From contig CAVVCQ010000006.1 of the NCBI GenBank assembly GCA_963746805.1, positions 62,001-126,000 of the forward strand: a DNA stretch of 64,000 nucleotides. The letters run 5' to 3'. A program made the translations under genes and the position numbers. Positions 25,832 through 36,684 of this stretch are shown here, one piece after another; the stretch's first letter is position 1, and each line of letters begins with the position of its first letter. The notes under the pieces are model-generated. The model was not told the DNA's origin and ran no database searches. It saw only the letters and a program-made list of their open reading frames with translations. This DNA is from DATHTC01 sp963746805. GTDB lineage: Bacteria > Actinomycetota > Thermoleophilia > Gaiellales > Gaiellaceae.

Positions 25832-28093
25832 ATGTCTCGTCTCCGCACCCTCGCCGTCCTCGCGACCCTCGCGGGCGCGTCCCTCGTCGGCGCCGCCTCC
25901 GCGTCCGCCGCCGGCACCATCGTCTTCGACGGATCGCCGGGCACCGGCGCCCCGCCCGCGACGCTCGGGCCGTACTCGATGATCCCGCTCCCGCCCGACG
26001 AGCGGCCCCTCGGCGACCTCGTCACCGACGTCGCGTCGCCGTCCGGCCCGGTCGGCTTCTCTCCCGCGCTCGAGCACCTGCGGGTCGCCCAGGGCTGGGC
26101 GACCTGGAGCCACGGCTACGCCGGCGACGTCTACATGACCGACCCGGCGCTCAGTGCCACCCTCACCCTGCCGCCGGGCACGTCGGCCTTCTACCTCTAC
26201 GCCGAGCCGAACCCGTTCGCGATCTTCACGATCCGGGCGACCGCGGACGACGGCACGACGTCGGGCCCGATCGCCGTCGACGGCTTCGCCGGCGCGCAGT
26301 ACTACGGGTTCTACGGGACCGGCGGGAAGCACGTCGAGACGATCACCGTCAGCTCCGACATCGACTTCGCGATCGGCGAGTTCGGGATCAACGGCTCTGC
26401 GCGGAACTACGTCGGCCTCGGCGACTCCTACTCGTCGGGCGAGGGCGTGCCGCCGTTCTCCGCCGGCACGGACGGCCCCGGCAACCACTGCCACCGCTCG
26501 CCGCAGGCCTACGCCTACGTCCTCGCGGCGCGCTACGGCATGGCGCCGCAGTTCTACGCCTGCAGCGGCGCGGTCACGTCGAACCTCACGACGACCTTCC
26601 AGGACGACCAGCCGCCGCAGCTCACCCGCGAGGGCGTCGATTCCGAGGCGGACCTCGTGACGCTGACGATCGGCGGCAACGACGCCGGCTTCTCCGACAC
26701 GCTCAAGGCCTGCATCGGCCAGAAGCTGAAGGCCGACGCGTTCAACGCCGCGCTCCCCGCCCCCGGCCACTGGATCGGGCTCGACATGGAGCCGAGCTGC
26801 GCGAAGTCCGACTCGTTCAGGGCCGCGGTCGAGCAGCGGATCGACAACGTCTTCCTGCCGGTCCGCGACACGTATTCGCAGATCAAGTCGGCTACGGGCC
26901 CGGACACGTCCGTCATGGCCGCGAACTACCCGCACCTCTTCCCTGACGACCACGACGACCAGGACTGTCTCGCACTCGAGTTCATCCTCACGAACGACAC
27001 GCAGGACTGGATGAACGACGCCGGCGACCGCCTCGCCGGGACGCTCCTGGCGGCCGCGATCTCGGCCGGCGTCACCTCCGTCGACGTCCGGGGCTTCTTC
27101 GCCGGGCACGAGATCTGCGGCGAGGACGGCGGCTGGATCAACGGCCTGAGCACGGCGTCCGGCAACGGCGGTGCCTGCACCTGGGAGGTCCTCGGGCGGT
27201 GCATCATCCCCGGGCTCCCGGTGGTCGGCTCGTTCCACCCGAACGCGTCGGGCCACGCGAGCGGCTACGCCGCCGCGTTCGCCGCGTCCATCGACTCCGC
27301 CGTCGACCCGAACGACGCCGGCTTCCCGCGCAACCCGTTCGCGCTGCGGCGTACGGTGGCGATCCCGGCCGTCGGCGTCGGCACGCTGACCGCCCTGCCG
27401 CTCACGCCGGGGCCCGAGGACTGCTCGGGCACCTTCCGGGCCGGCCAGGAGGTCGCGGTGTCCGGCGGCGGGTTCGTGCCCGGCACGCCGGTCCAGCTGT
27501 ACGCGAGCTCGATGGGCTTCGGCACGACGCCGGAGCTCCTCCTCGCGACCCTGACGGCGGACGCGAACGGCGACGTGTCGACCGTCGTCCGCATCCCGCT
27601 CGCCGCCACCGGGTTCCGGCCCGAGGGCGCGACCGCAGGGATCGTCTTCCTCGACGCGCTCGGCCTCGGCACGGCGGTCGACCACCTCGACGACGTCGCC
27701 ATGGTCGGGCTCTCCGCGCCGGGCGGCAGCTGCGGCACCGTCGAGGAGCTGCCGTTCGCAGGCTTCCTGCCTCCGGTGCGGAACCTCCCGGCCCTCAGCC
27801 CCGCGAACCCCGGGCGTTCCGTGCCGGTGAAGTTCACGGTGCCGGGCAGCAACGGCACGATCGAGAGCGTGCTCGCGCCGGGCTACCCGCAGTCGGCGCC
27901 CGTCTCGTGCTCGGCCACGACGCTGCCGGACACGGGCGAGCCGACGACACGCGAGGGCGCGCTCGCGCTGCCGCCGAGCGACGTCTACGAGTACGTCTGG
28001 AAGACCGACCGCGACTGGCGCGGCTGCCGCGCGCTGCTCGTGAAGCTCGTCGACGGCAGCCTCCACAAGGCGGTGCTCCAGTTCGGCGCATGA
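25832..28093 (+). CDS. Secreted SGNH/GDSL-family hydrolase with PxKF C-terminal domain
   Basis: A 753-aa exported protein (signal peptide ending ASASAAGTIVF). Residues 25-185 form a beta-rich N-domain. The SGNH esterase domain follows: block I YVGLGDSYSSGEG, block III VTLTIGGNDAGF, and the catalytic His in SFHPNASGHASGYA. Paired cysteines (CHRSP, YACSG, CIGQ, CAKS) suggest disulfides, as in actinobacterial secreted lipases. The last 110 aa match the PxKF module (RSVPVKFTVPGSNG to YVWKTDRDWRGCRALLVKL). ATG 25832 is chosen because AAGGAG lies four nt upstream; GTG 25829 is too close. It probably hydrolyses lipid or carbohydrate esters outside the cell. Confidence 0.88.
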   Translation: MSRLRTLAVLATLAGASLVGAASASAAGTIVFDGSPGTGAPPATLGPYSMIPLPPDERPLGDLVTDVASPSGPVGFSPALEHLRVAQGWATWSHGYAGDVYMTDPALSATLTLPPGTSAFYLYAEPNPFAIFTIRATADDGTTSGPIAVDGFAGAQYYGFYGTGGKHVETITVSSDIDFAIGEFGINGSARNYVGLGDSYSSGEGVPPFSAGTDGPGNHCHRSPQAYAYVLAARYGMAPQFYACSGAVTSNLTTTFQDDQPPQLTREGVDSEADLVTLTIGGNDAGFSDTLKACIGQKLKADAFNAALPAPGHWIGLDMEPSCAKSDSFRAAVEQRIDNVFLPVRDTYSQIKSATGPDTSVMAANYPHLFPDDHDDQDCLALEFILTNDTQDWMNDAGDRLAGTLLAAAISAGVTSVDVRGFFAGHEICGEDGGWINGLSTASGNGGACTWEVLGRCIIPGLPVVGSFHPNASGHASGYAAAFAASIDSAVDPNDAGFPRNPFALRRTVAIPAVGVGTLTALPLTPGPEDCSGTFRAGQEVAVSGGGFVPGTPVQLYASSMGFGTTPELLLATLTADANGDVSTVVRIPLAATGFRPEGATAGIVFLDALGLGTAVDHLDDVAMVGLSAPGGSCGTVEELPFAGFLPPVRNLPALSPANPGRSVPVKFTVPGSNGTIESVLAPGYPQSAPVSCSATTLPDTGEPTTREGALALPPSDVYEYVWKTDRDWRGCRALLVKLVDGSLHKAVLQFGA

Positions 28094-28578
28094 CGCGCAC
28101 CGCGCACCGACGCCGCAGCGTCTCCGCCGTCCTCGCGGCGGGGGCGCTGCTGGCGCCCGGTGCGGGGTGCGGCGGGGACGACACCCCGGCGGGCGGCGAT
28201 CCGGACGGGAGGCGGCTCGGGGCGCTCGCGGGCGACGGCGTCTTCGCGGCACTCCCCGAGGGCGCGACCGAAGTCGTGACCGAGCGCCGCGAGGCACGCT
28301 ACCGCGAGCCGGGCTTCGGCGGCGGCGGCTGGGACGGGCCTGCGTTCGTCGTCACGTTCACGGCGTCGACGACGCCGGAGGAGGTGTACGCGTTCTACGC
28401 GCAGCGCGCGGAGGCGGCCGGCTGGACGCCCACGGCCGAGGGACGGCTCGGCCTCGCCGACCGCTGGGCGAAGACGTTCCCGAACGGAGCGCCGGCGACG
28501 CTGTCGCTCGCGCTGCTGGACGACGCGTCGCCGGCGCGGTACCGGCTCTCGGGCGGGATCGCACCCGCGCCGGGCTGA
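28090..28578 (+). CDS. Putative lipoprotein, 162 aa
   Basis: The ATG at 28090 overlaps the preceding stop (ATGA), so it is translationally coupled to the SGNH hydrolase. The signal peptide (RRRSVSAVLAAGALLAPGAG) ends at a Cys in a lipobox-like GAGC. The mature part contains one small alpha/beta segment, WDGPAFVVTFTASTTPEEVY to YAQRAEAAGWTPTAEG, reminiscent of domains that compare two states of a solute. I do not recognise a named family. Likely a surface accessory to the hydrolase. Confidence 0.7.
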   Translation: MTRTAHRRRSVSAVLAAGALLAPGAGCGGDDTPAGGDPDGRRLGALAGDGVFAALPEGATEVVTERREARYREPGFGGGGWDGPAFVVTFTASTTPEEVYAFYAQRAEAAGWTPTAEGRLGLADRWAKTFPNGAPATLSLALLDDASPARYRLSGGIAPAPG

Positions 28579-28581
28579 GCC

Positions 28582-29067
28582 CTACGCGGGCGCCCCTTCG
28601 GCCGCGGCCGCCCGTTCGAGCTCCGCGATCTCGATCTTCTTCATCTGGAGCATCGCGGCCATGACCCGCTGGGCCTTCGCGGTGTCGGGATCGGAGAGCA
28701 GCTCGGTGAGACGCCGCGGGACGATCTGCCAGGACAGGCCGAACTTGTCCTTGAGCCAGCCGCACGGGCCCTGCTCGCCGCCCTCGCTGAGCGTGCTCCA
28801 GTAGGAGTCGACCTCGTCCTGGTCCCCGCACTCGACCTCGAACGAGATCGCCTCGCTGAACGTGAAGTCCGGCCCGCCGTTGAGCGCGACGAAGCGCTGC
28901 CCGTCGAGCTCGAAGGTCACGGTCATGACCGTGCCCGCCGCCCGCGGCCCCGCCTCGCCGTAGTGCGTGACGTCGACGATCCGCGAGTTCGGGAACACGG
29001 AGACGTAGAACTCCGCGGCGTCCTCGCCCTCGGTGTCGAACCACAGGAAGGGCGTGATCTTCTGCAT
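28582..29067 (-). CDS. PhnB-like VOC-superfamily protein
   Basis: A 161-aa member of the PhnB / 3-demethylubiquinone-methyltransferase-like glyoxalase-fold group: MQKITPFLWFDTEGEDAAEF, YVSVFPNSRIVDVTHYGEAG, FVALNGGPDFTFSEAISFEV and CGWLKDKFGLSWQIVP. The His metal ligands of true VOC enzymes are mostly replaced, as is normal for this group, whose activity is unknown. The start ATG 29067 is set by GAAGGAGGAC upstream; longer open reading is shadow. It ends the catabolic-looking operon, 71 bp after the GST gene. Confidence 0.82.
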   Translation of the reverse strand: MQKITPFLWFDTEGEDAAEFYVSVFPNSRIVDVTHYGEAGPRAAGTVMTVTFELDGQRFVALNGGPDFTFSEAISFEVECGDQDEVDSYWSTLSEGGEQGPCGWLKDKFGLSWQIVPRRLTELLSDPDTAKAQRVMAAMLQMKKIEIAELERAAAAEGAPA

Positions 29068-29138
29068 GGGTTGTCCTCCTTCGCCGGGTGTCGTCAGTGC
29101 AGACCGCCGCAGCGACGGAAACTCATCGCGGCGCGCCG

Positions 29139-29831
29139 CTAGACGGCCGCCCCCTTCATCGACTCGACGTAGCCGCGCACGTCCGCGACCGGCTCGGAGT
29201 ACGCGTCGCCGAGCGTCTCCTCCATCCGGGCCATGTAGTCCTCTGCCCACTCGGGGAACGGGTAGTCGATGACACGGAGGAACTCGAGCGTCGCGGCCAC
29301 GCGGATGTCGGCGATCGAGGGGTGCTCGCCGCCGATGAACGGCCGCCCGGCGAGGAAGAACGTGTTGTAGACCTCGAGCGGCCCGGCGAGGGCCTCCTGC
29401 GCATCGCGCTGCGCCTTCGCCTTCAGCTCGTCGTCGACGTCCGCGGTCCCCACCTCGCCCGGGTACTGCCCGAAGCCGAGCGCGGGGTAGGTCGCCCGCG
29501 TGAGCAGCGGGTAGAAGGTGCCGATGAGGTAGAACATCGCGCTGTCCGTCATCGCCCGCTCCCCCGGATCGGTGGGGTAGAAGCGGTCGAGGTGGTGCTT
29601 GTTGCAGAGGTACTGCATGATCGCGCAGCTCTCCCAGAGCGCGCCCTTGGGCAGGCCCTCCTCCTCCAGCAGCGGCGTGAGGTCGGCCGGGTCCTTCGCG
29701 AGGAACTCCGGGGTGCTCTTCTTGCCCCAGACGTCCAGCTCCTCGAACTCGAGGCCCGCGGCGCGGACGAAGATCCGCGTCGTCAGGTTGTTCACGCTTG
29801 GCTTGAGGATGCTCAGCGTGTGTGCGGCCAT
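29139..29831 (-). CDS. Glutathione S-transferase-like protein
   Basis: A 230-aa GST fold. The thioredoxin-like N-domain is LSILKPSVNNLTTRIFVRAA to LTPLLEEEGLPKGALWESCA, with the conserved cis-Pro and Glu-Ser glutathione-contact pair. The all-helical C-domain has GRPFIGGEHPSIADIRVAA. Actinobacteria usually lack glutathione, so this may use another thiol or act in isomerisation or dehalogenation of aromatic breakdown products. It lies 26 bp after the VOC dioxygenase-like gene, and that neighbour suggests a role in aromatic or aliphatic catabolism. Confidence 0.85.
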   Translation of the reverse strand: MAAHTLSILKPSVNNLTTRIFVRAAGLEFEELDVWGKKSTPEFLAKDPADLTPLLEEEGLPKGALWESCAIMQYLCNKHHLDRFYPTDPGERAMTDSAMFYLIGTFYPLLTRATYPALGFGQYPGEVGTADVDDELKAKAQRDAQEALAGPLEVYNTFFLAGRPFIGGEHPSIADIRVAATLEFLRVIDYPFPEWAEDYMARMEETLGDAYSEPVADVRGYVESMKGAAV

Positions 29832-29857
29832 GTCTTCCTCCCTGTGGGGTCTGTCGC

Positions 29858-30444
29858 CTACTCCCGGTACGGCTGCTTCGGCGAACGGTTTTCCGACAGC
29901 GACGCCCGCGATCGTGACACGAGCGCCTCGATCGCGTCGGCGAGATGCTCCTCGGCGATGTTGTAGTCGCCCCGCTCGACGCGGAGCCCGTGCGCCTCGA
30001 GCAGCACCTCGGCGTGCGTGAAGCCGTGGGGCGGCTCGAAGCGGTACGACGCGAGCTCGATCAGCAGCCCGAGCGGGTCCTCGAAGTAGATCGAGTCCAT
30101 GAAGCCCCGGTCCTTGGGGCCGCTGTGCCGGATCCCGCGTTCGTCGAGCCGCTCGACGACCTGTCGGAACGTCGCCTGCGAGACGTCGAACGCGAGGTGG
30201 TGCACGGCGCCGATCGCCGTCGAGGTGCGGCTCGGGTCCGGCGTCCGCTCCTCGTTCGTGAACACCGTGATGAGCCGCCCGTCGCCGGGGTCGAAGTAGA
30301 GGTGGCTCTCCGACTCGTTGTCGAGGTTCGGCTGCTCGAACACGAAGGGCATGCCGAGCACGCCCTCCCAGAAGCCGATCGACGTCTCGCGATCGGCTCC
30401 GACGATGGTGATGTGGTGGACCCCTTGCGTCTGGAGCTTCCGCA

Positions 30445-30445
<1 letters not shown>
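29858..30445 (-). CDS. VOC-family ring-cleavage dioxygenase/glyoxalase-like protein
   Basis: A 195-aa protein with the two-repeat VOC pattern: QGVHHITIVGADRETSIGFW, LYFDPGDGRLITVF, GAVHHLAFDV and the metal Glu in FEDPLGLLIELASY. The His-His-Glu triad for Fe(II)/Mn(II) is therefore present, as in type I extradiol dioxygenases and hydroquinone-type ring-cleavage enzymes. The C-terminal tail is helical. Its ATG overlaps the ligase stop (TGATG), so translation is coupled. Substrate unknown. Confidence 0.82.
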
Positions 30446-31696
<1,251 letters not shown>

Positions 31697-31704
<8 letters not shown>

Positions 31705-32434
31705 CCCGGTACTCGACGGACTCCTCCGCTGCGCGCGCGAGATGGAGGCCGAGCGGCTGCTCGCGCTCCTCGGCGAGGTGGGCGAGCAGGCTCGCGGTGC
31801 GCGCGAGGATCGGGATCGCCTTCACCGAGGCGGGCGGGAAGCCGAGGTCGAGCAGGACGGCCGCGATCGGCAGCGACACGTTCATCGGGAGCGGCCGCTC
31901 CCACTCGGCCGCGACGGCATCGCGCAGCTCCCGCGCGCGCCGGACGTGCTCGCCCGCGACCCTGCGCTCGTCGGCGAGCGCGAGGATCCGCTCGGCGCGC
32001 GGGTCGAGCGGCGCGTGCACCGGATGGCCGAAGCCGGGGACGCGGCCCCCCGCGGCGCGGATCTCGCGCGCGACCTCTCTCGGGTCGCGGCCCGAGGCGA
32101 GCAGCACCGCGCACTCCTCGGCCGTCCCGAGCACGACGGGCCCCGCGCCGAGGATCCCGGCGGCGACGGCACCCTGTAGCGAGCCGGGATCGGCCGCGAG
32201 CGTCATCCGCGCCGCGACGTTCGTCGGCATCAGCCCGTGCTCGGCGATCGCGACGAGCAGCAGGTCGAGGAAGTACCGCTGCTCCTCCGTCGGCTCCTCC
32301 CCCGTGAGCAGCAGGTGGAAGTACTCCGTGAAGGTGAGCCGGCCCATCAGGTCGCCGGCGAGGTCGCGTCCGCGCACCTCGACCCGGTCGGGGAAGGCCT
32401 GCGCGATCCGCGTCACCGCGCGCTCGTCAGACAA
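31697..32434 (-). CDS. Citrate synthase-superfamily citryl-CoA lyase-like protein
   Basis: A 245-aa short citrate-synthase fold, the length of citryl-CoA lyases and ATP-citrate-lyase C-termini rather than full citrate synthase. Visible motifs are GRLTFTEYFHLLLTG, the AEHGLMPTNVAARM helix, the catalytic-loop GFGHPVHAPLDPRAERIL, and RTASLLAHLAEEREQPLG. The first active-site His of classical citrate synthase (GPxHGGA) is not evident: the equivalent reads GPVVLGTAEE. Start TTG 32434 overlaps the MetE-like stop by 8 nt. It probably cleaves or forms a C-C bond in an acyl-CoA made by the neighbouring ligase. Confidence 0.8.
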
Positions 32435-33443
32435 GCCGCGCCCCCGCGACCATCGCCTCGAGCTTCGCCAGCGCCCGATCCCGCGGGAGGTACTTCATCC
32501 CGCAGTCGGGCGCGACGACCAGCCGCTCGCGCGGGACGACCTCGAGCGCGCGGCGAAGGCGCTCCGCCACGCGCTCCGGCGTCTCCACCTCCGGTGAGCC
32601 GAGGTCGAGCACGCCGAGCACGATCGTCTTGCTCGGCAGGGCCTGCAGGACCTCCGGGTCGAGGTCCGGCTGCGCCGCCTCGAGCGAGACGTGGGTCGCC
32701 GTGCAGCCGTCGAGCTCGGCGAGGAACGGATAGCCGGGGAGGCGGTCGTGGACGATGTGCGCGTAGCCGAAGCACGTGTGGAGGACGGTGTCGCCCTCGA
32801 TCCCGTCGAGCGCGCGGTCGATCGCCTCGAGCGCGTAGGCGCGCGCCGGCTCGGGCCGCGCCTGCAGGTACGGCTCGTCGATCTGCACGACGTCGGCGCC
32901 CGCCGCCTTCAGGTCGCGCAGCTCGTCGTTGACGGCCTCGGCGTACGCGAGCGCGAGGCTGCGGGCGTCGCCGTAGTGGTCGTCCTGCGCCTGCTGGGTC
33001 ATCGTGAACGGGCCCGGGACGGTGATCTTGATCCGCCGCGTCGTCAGGGAGCGCAGGAACTCGACGTCCCGAACCTCGACCGGCCGCGTCCGCCGGATCG
33101 GGCCGACGACGCGAGGCACCGGGTTCTCGTGGCCGGTGCGGTCGATCGCGACTCCGGGCGGGTCGAGCTGCACGCCCTCGAGTGCGGTCGCGAAGCGGTT
33201 GGAGTAGCTCTCGCGCCGCATCTCGCCGTCGGTGACGACGTCGACGCCGGCGCGCTCCATGTCCGCGACCGCGAGCCGTGTCGCGTCGTCCTGCGCCTCC
33301 TCGAGGTACGGCTCGGGGACGCGCCAGAGCTCCAGCGCCCGGACGCGCGGCGGCAGCCGGGCCCCGAGGCGCTCCCGGTCGATCAGCCAGTCGGGCTGCG
33401 GGTAGCTCCCGACGACCGTCGTGACGAGCGGAGCGGCAGCCAC
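32427..33443 (-). CDS. MetE C-terminal-like (cobalamin-independent methionine synthase II family) protein
   Basis: A 338-aa single TIM-barrel homologous to the catalytic half of MetE: VTTVVGSYPQPDWL, TDGEMRRESYSN, KITVPGPFTMTQQ and VVQIDEPYLQARPE. The zinc ligands are His and Cys in VLHTCFGYAH and Cys in APDCGMKY. The N-terminal half of MetE is missing. Such short homologues include alkyltransferases acting on thiols such as epoxyalkane:CoM transferase. Here, inside a catabolic operon, methyl or alkyl transfer to a substrate thiol is as likely as methionine synthesis. Start GTG 33443, 9 bp after aconitase. Confidence 0.85.
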   Translation of the reverse strand: MAAAPLVTTVVGSYPQPDWLIDRERLGARLPPRVRALELWRVPEPYLEEAQDDATRLAVADMERAGVDVVTDGEMRRESYSNRFATALEGVQLDPPGVAIDRTGHENPVPRVVGPIRRTRPVEVRDVEFLRSLTTRRIKITVPGPFTMTQQAQDDHYGDARSLALAYAEAVNDELRDLKAAGADVVQIDEPYLQARPEPARAYALEAIDRALDGIEGDTVLHTCFGYAHIVHDRLPGYPFLAELDGCTATHVSLEAAQPDLDPEVLQALPSKTIVLGVLDLGSPEVETPERVAERLRRALEVVPRERLVVAPDCGMKYLPRDRALAKLEAMVAGARLV

Positions 33444-33452
33444 GCGGCGAGT

Positions 33453-35409
33453 CTAGTGGGCTGCAGCGGCCGCGCGGGACCGCAGGAGCGCGAGCAGCCC
33501 GCCCGCAAGGAGCATCTCGCGCTCGCCGGGCGAGAGCGTCAGCTGAAGGCCGATCGACCGGCCGGCTGCGGTCGCCGTCACCGCCTCGGCGCCCGTCTCG
33601 ACCGCCTCCCGCGCACCCTCGATGCGCCACGTGTCGCCGACGGCGACGCCGTCCAAATCGGCCTCGTCTGCGAACGTCAGCGGAAGGATCCCCTGGCAGA
33701 TCAGGTTGCGTCGGTGGATGCGCGCGAAGCTCCTCGCGACGACGGCCCGGATGCCGAGGTCGAGCGGCGCGATCGCGGCGACCTCGCGCGACGAGCCCTG
33801 CCCGTAGTTGTGCCCGCCGACGATCAGCCCGCCGCCCCACGCGCGCGCCCGCGCCGGGAACTCCGGGTCCTGGCGGCGGAACATCCATTCGGCGCACGCG
33901 GCGGCGTCCGACCAGAGGCTCATGCCGATCGCGCCGTCCGGGGCCATGTCGCCGGTGGAGATGTCGTCGCCGACGACGACCGCGACCCGTCCCTCGATCG
34001 TCTCGGGCACGGGCCGTCCCGGCGGCGGCGAGACGATGCTCGCGCCGCGAGTGACGTCGAGCGTCGCGCGCCTCGGCTGCGGGCGGCGGCAGGACGATCT
34101 GCGCGTCGACGAGGCCGGGGTCGCCGGTGGCGGGCGCGAGCGCGGGCGGCGTTCCGAGCGTCCGCGGGTCGGTGATCTCCCCGTGCAGCGCGGTGGCCGC
34201 GGCCGTCGCGGGCGAGCAGAGGTAGACGGCGTCGTCCTGCGTCCCGCTCCGCCCCGGGAAGTTGCGGTTGAACGTGCGCACCGAGGGCAGGCCGGCCGCC
34301 GGCGCCTGGCCGACGCCGATGCACGGGCCGCAGACGGGCTCGAGCATGCGCGCCCCCGCCGCGACGAGGTCGCGGTAGACGCCGCTGCGCGCGATCGTGT
34401 CGAGGATCTGGCGCGATCCCGGCGTCACCGTCAGCTGGACGTCCGGCGGCAGCGTTCGCCCGCGCAGCACCGCGGCGACGACGGCGAGGTCCTCGTACGA
34501 CGAGTTGACCGACGAGCCGACGCAGACCTGGGCGGTACGCGTGCCCGCGACGTCGCGCACCGGGACGACGTTCCCCGGCGAGCTCGGCAGCGCGATCAGC
34601 GGCTCGAGCGCGGCGAGGTCGATCACCTCGACGCGGTCGTACTCCGCGCCCACGTCCGGCCCGAGCTCGATCCAATCTCCGCCGCGCCCCTGCGCCTCGA
34701 GCCACTCGCGGACGCGCCCGTCGCTCGGGAAGACCCCGGTCGTCGCCCCGGTCTCGACGACCATGTTGCAGATCGTGGCGCGCTCGGTCGCCGACAGCGT
34801 CGCGACGCCGTCGCCGAAGAACTCGAAGATCGCCCCGACCCCGCCGCGCACGCCGAAGCGGCGCAGCAGCTCGAGGATCACGTCCTTCGCCTCGACCCAG
34901 TCGGAGAGCGCGCCGTCGAGGCGGACGCCCACGATCTCCGGCGCGGCCGTCACGAACGGATGCCCGGCCATCGCGACCGCGACCTCCAGCCCGCCCGCGC
35001 CGATCGCGAGCGAGCCGACGGCGCCCGCGGCCGTCGTGTGGGAGTCCGCGCCGAGGAGCAGCGCGCCGGGCCGCGAGAACCGCTCGAGGTGCACGTAGTG
35101 CGAGATCCCGTTGCCGGGCCGCGAGAAGTGCAGTCCGTAGCGGGCCGAGAACTCGCGCAGGTAGCGGTGCGCCTCCATGTCCCGCGTGTCGAGCTGGAGC
35201 ACGTTGTGGTCGACGTACATCACCGCGAGCGGGACGGCGGCGCGGTCGACGCCGAGCGCCTCGAACTGCATCGCGCACATCGTCCCGGTCACGTCCTCGA
35301 TCAGGATCTGGTCGACCGAGAGCTCGAGCTCCTCGTCCGTCCCGCCGACGAGGTGGGCGTCGAGCAGCTTCCGCACGAGCGTGCGCGGCGTGCGATCCTC
35401 GGCGCTCAA
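33453..35409 (-). CDS. Aconitate hydratase-like protein (short bacterial type, one frameshift)
   Basis: Reads as one aconitase/homoaconitase-family protein of about 650 aa. The large domain has TGTMCAMQFEALGVDR, YVDHNVLQLDTRDMEAHR and LLLGADSHTTAAGAVG. The 4Fe-4S cysteines are in VYLCSPATA and EPVCGPCIGVGQAP. The frame shifts at about 34065. After repair the linker ATLDVTRGASIVSPPPGRP joins the swivel domain VGDDISTGDMAPDGAIG with the active-site loop HNYGQGSSREVAAIA. Separate large and small subunits (LeuC/LeuD-like) are less likely because the linker continues unbroken once one base is changed. Start TTG 35409 overlaps a divergent ATG. First gene of the operon. Confidence 0.82.
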
Positions 35410-35738
35410 TGGACCGGCCGCTCGCTGACGAGGCGCGGCGCCTTGCCCTCGGGTCGTCGCTCACACGCCAGGCGCGCCGGCTCGCGCCGCAGCCGCTCGA
35501 GGGCGAGGATGCGCTGCTCGCCGCGGCGGACGCGCTGGCAGCGGCGGCGCATCGGGACGTCCGCTTCGACCCTCCCTACCCGGGCGTGGGCGAGCCGGAG
35601 GGGACGCGGCTTCTCCTTGCCTGCCGGGCCTACCGCGACGGCGAGGAGCTCGGCACCGTCTTCACGGCGCTGATCGCCGGGCGCGAGCCGGCCGTCTCCG
35701 TCGCCCCGCCGGGCACGCCGTTGGGCCCGCACGGCTAG
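35409..35738 (+). CDS. Hypothetical protein, 109 aa
   Basis: The ATG at 35409 begins MDRPLADEARRLALGSSL and the frame ends ...SVAPPGTPLGPHG at TAG 35738. Soluble, no motif recognised; a central FDPPYPGVGEPEGTRLLLAC may be a small beta unit. The stop overlaps the convergent gene's stop within CTAG, and the start shares a base with the divergent aconitase TTG. It therefore fits the available space exactly, which favours a real gene, although one of the two starts may be internal. Confidence 0.5.
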   Translation: MDRPLADEARRLALGSSLTRQARRLAPQPLEGEDALLAAADALAAAAHRDVRFDPPYPGVGEPEGTRLLLACRAYRDGEELGTVFTALIAGREPAVSVAPPGTPLGPHG

Positions 35739-36684
35739 ACGGTCAGCGGCGCGTCGCGCATGGGCAGCCGCTGCCGCGCGCCGTCGGCGAGGACGAGGCC
35801 GAACCCGTGCCCTTCCACGATCGTGCGGATCTCGTCGACGTGCAGCGAGCCATGGCGCTCGAGGACGAGCGCAGGGCGGCCGTCGTCCTCGCGCGCGAGC
35901 CGGTGGAAGGCGAGGATCGACGTCGACATCGGCAGGTGCCGCGGATACGTCGCGCGCACTGCACCCTCGTCCCGGTGGCCGATCAGGACGAAGCCGTCGG
36001 CGTCCCCGAAGTCGTCCTGGATCCCGCGGAGGTCGTAGTGCGCGGGCTCGACGCGGCCCGTGAGCCCGCTCGACACGTTCGCGGAGGTGATGAAGAGGTA
36101 GTCGAGCCCGGCGCGGCCGAGGACGTCGTCGAGGAGCTCGTTCGACGGGCACCGCTCCCCGGGGGCGATCAGCTGCGTCGTCCGGATCTCGCAGTCGAGC
36201 GAGGAGAGGTGCGCCGGGATGCCCGCGCGCGCAGGCCCCCGGAAGCCCATCGGCCCGACCGCGAAGCACTCGTCCATCACCGCGAGCACCTGCGTCGCGC
36301 GACAGCTGCTCGGGCAGCTGCGACCAGTCGAACAGCGCGTCGACGCGGTCGCGCGTCGTCGTGACGCTCCCGACCTGGTTCTCGGGCCGGCCCTTGAGCA
36401 GGTTGACGCGGACGACGGCGCGCCGGTCCGGGTGCGCCGCGATCGCGCAGAAGTTCCCGAAGCTGTAGGCGAGCGCGGCGCCCTGAACGCGTGGCGCGTG
36501 CGGCGAGCTCGCGGTCGATCCCGTCGGCGAGGTCGAGCGTGGTCGCGTGCCAGTCGATCTCGGCGATCGCGCGCAGCGATTCGCCGTCGACCTCGTCCAC
36601 GAGCAGCGCCGCGACCTGGGCCAGCGGCTGGGCCTGCTGCTCGCGCTCGAGGTGGACGCTCTCGTCGACGCCGGCCCGCGTCGC
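35735..36684 (-). CDS. YrdC/Sua5-like region, frameshifted, possibly fused to citramalate synthase
   Basis: After frame changes near 36485 and 36300 this reads as about 315 aa. The parts are IDWHATTLDLADGIDRELAA, QGAALAYSFGNFCAIAAHPD and VRVNLLKGRPENQVGSVTT, then ECFAVGPMGFRGPARAGIPA, YLFITSANVSSG, and a C-terminal HVDEIRTIVEGHGFGLVLAD. The KGRPxN and ITSANxS words resemble Sua5/YrdC tRNA-t6A enzymes, but the PTDTxYGL motif is absent, so assignment is tentative. No stop codon exists in any of the three frames between the CimA C-terminus and this region. It is therefore either a fused domain or its separating stop has been lost. Own start unclear (GTG 36600 possible). Confidence 0.4.

Noticed and set aside
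33453..35409. Separate LeuC-like and LeuD-like dehydratase subunits
   Set aside because: The linker reads through to the swivel domain after one base change, and motifs such as VGDDISTGDMAPDGA fit single-chain aconitases.
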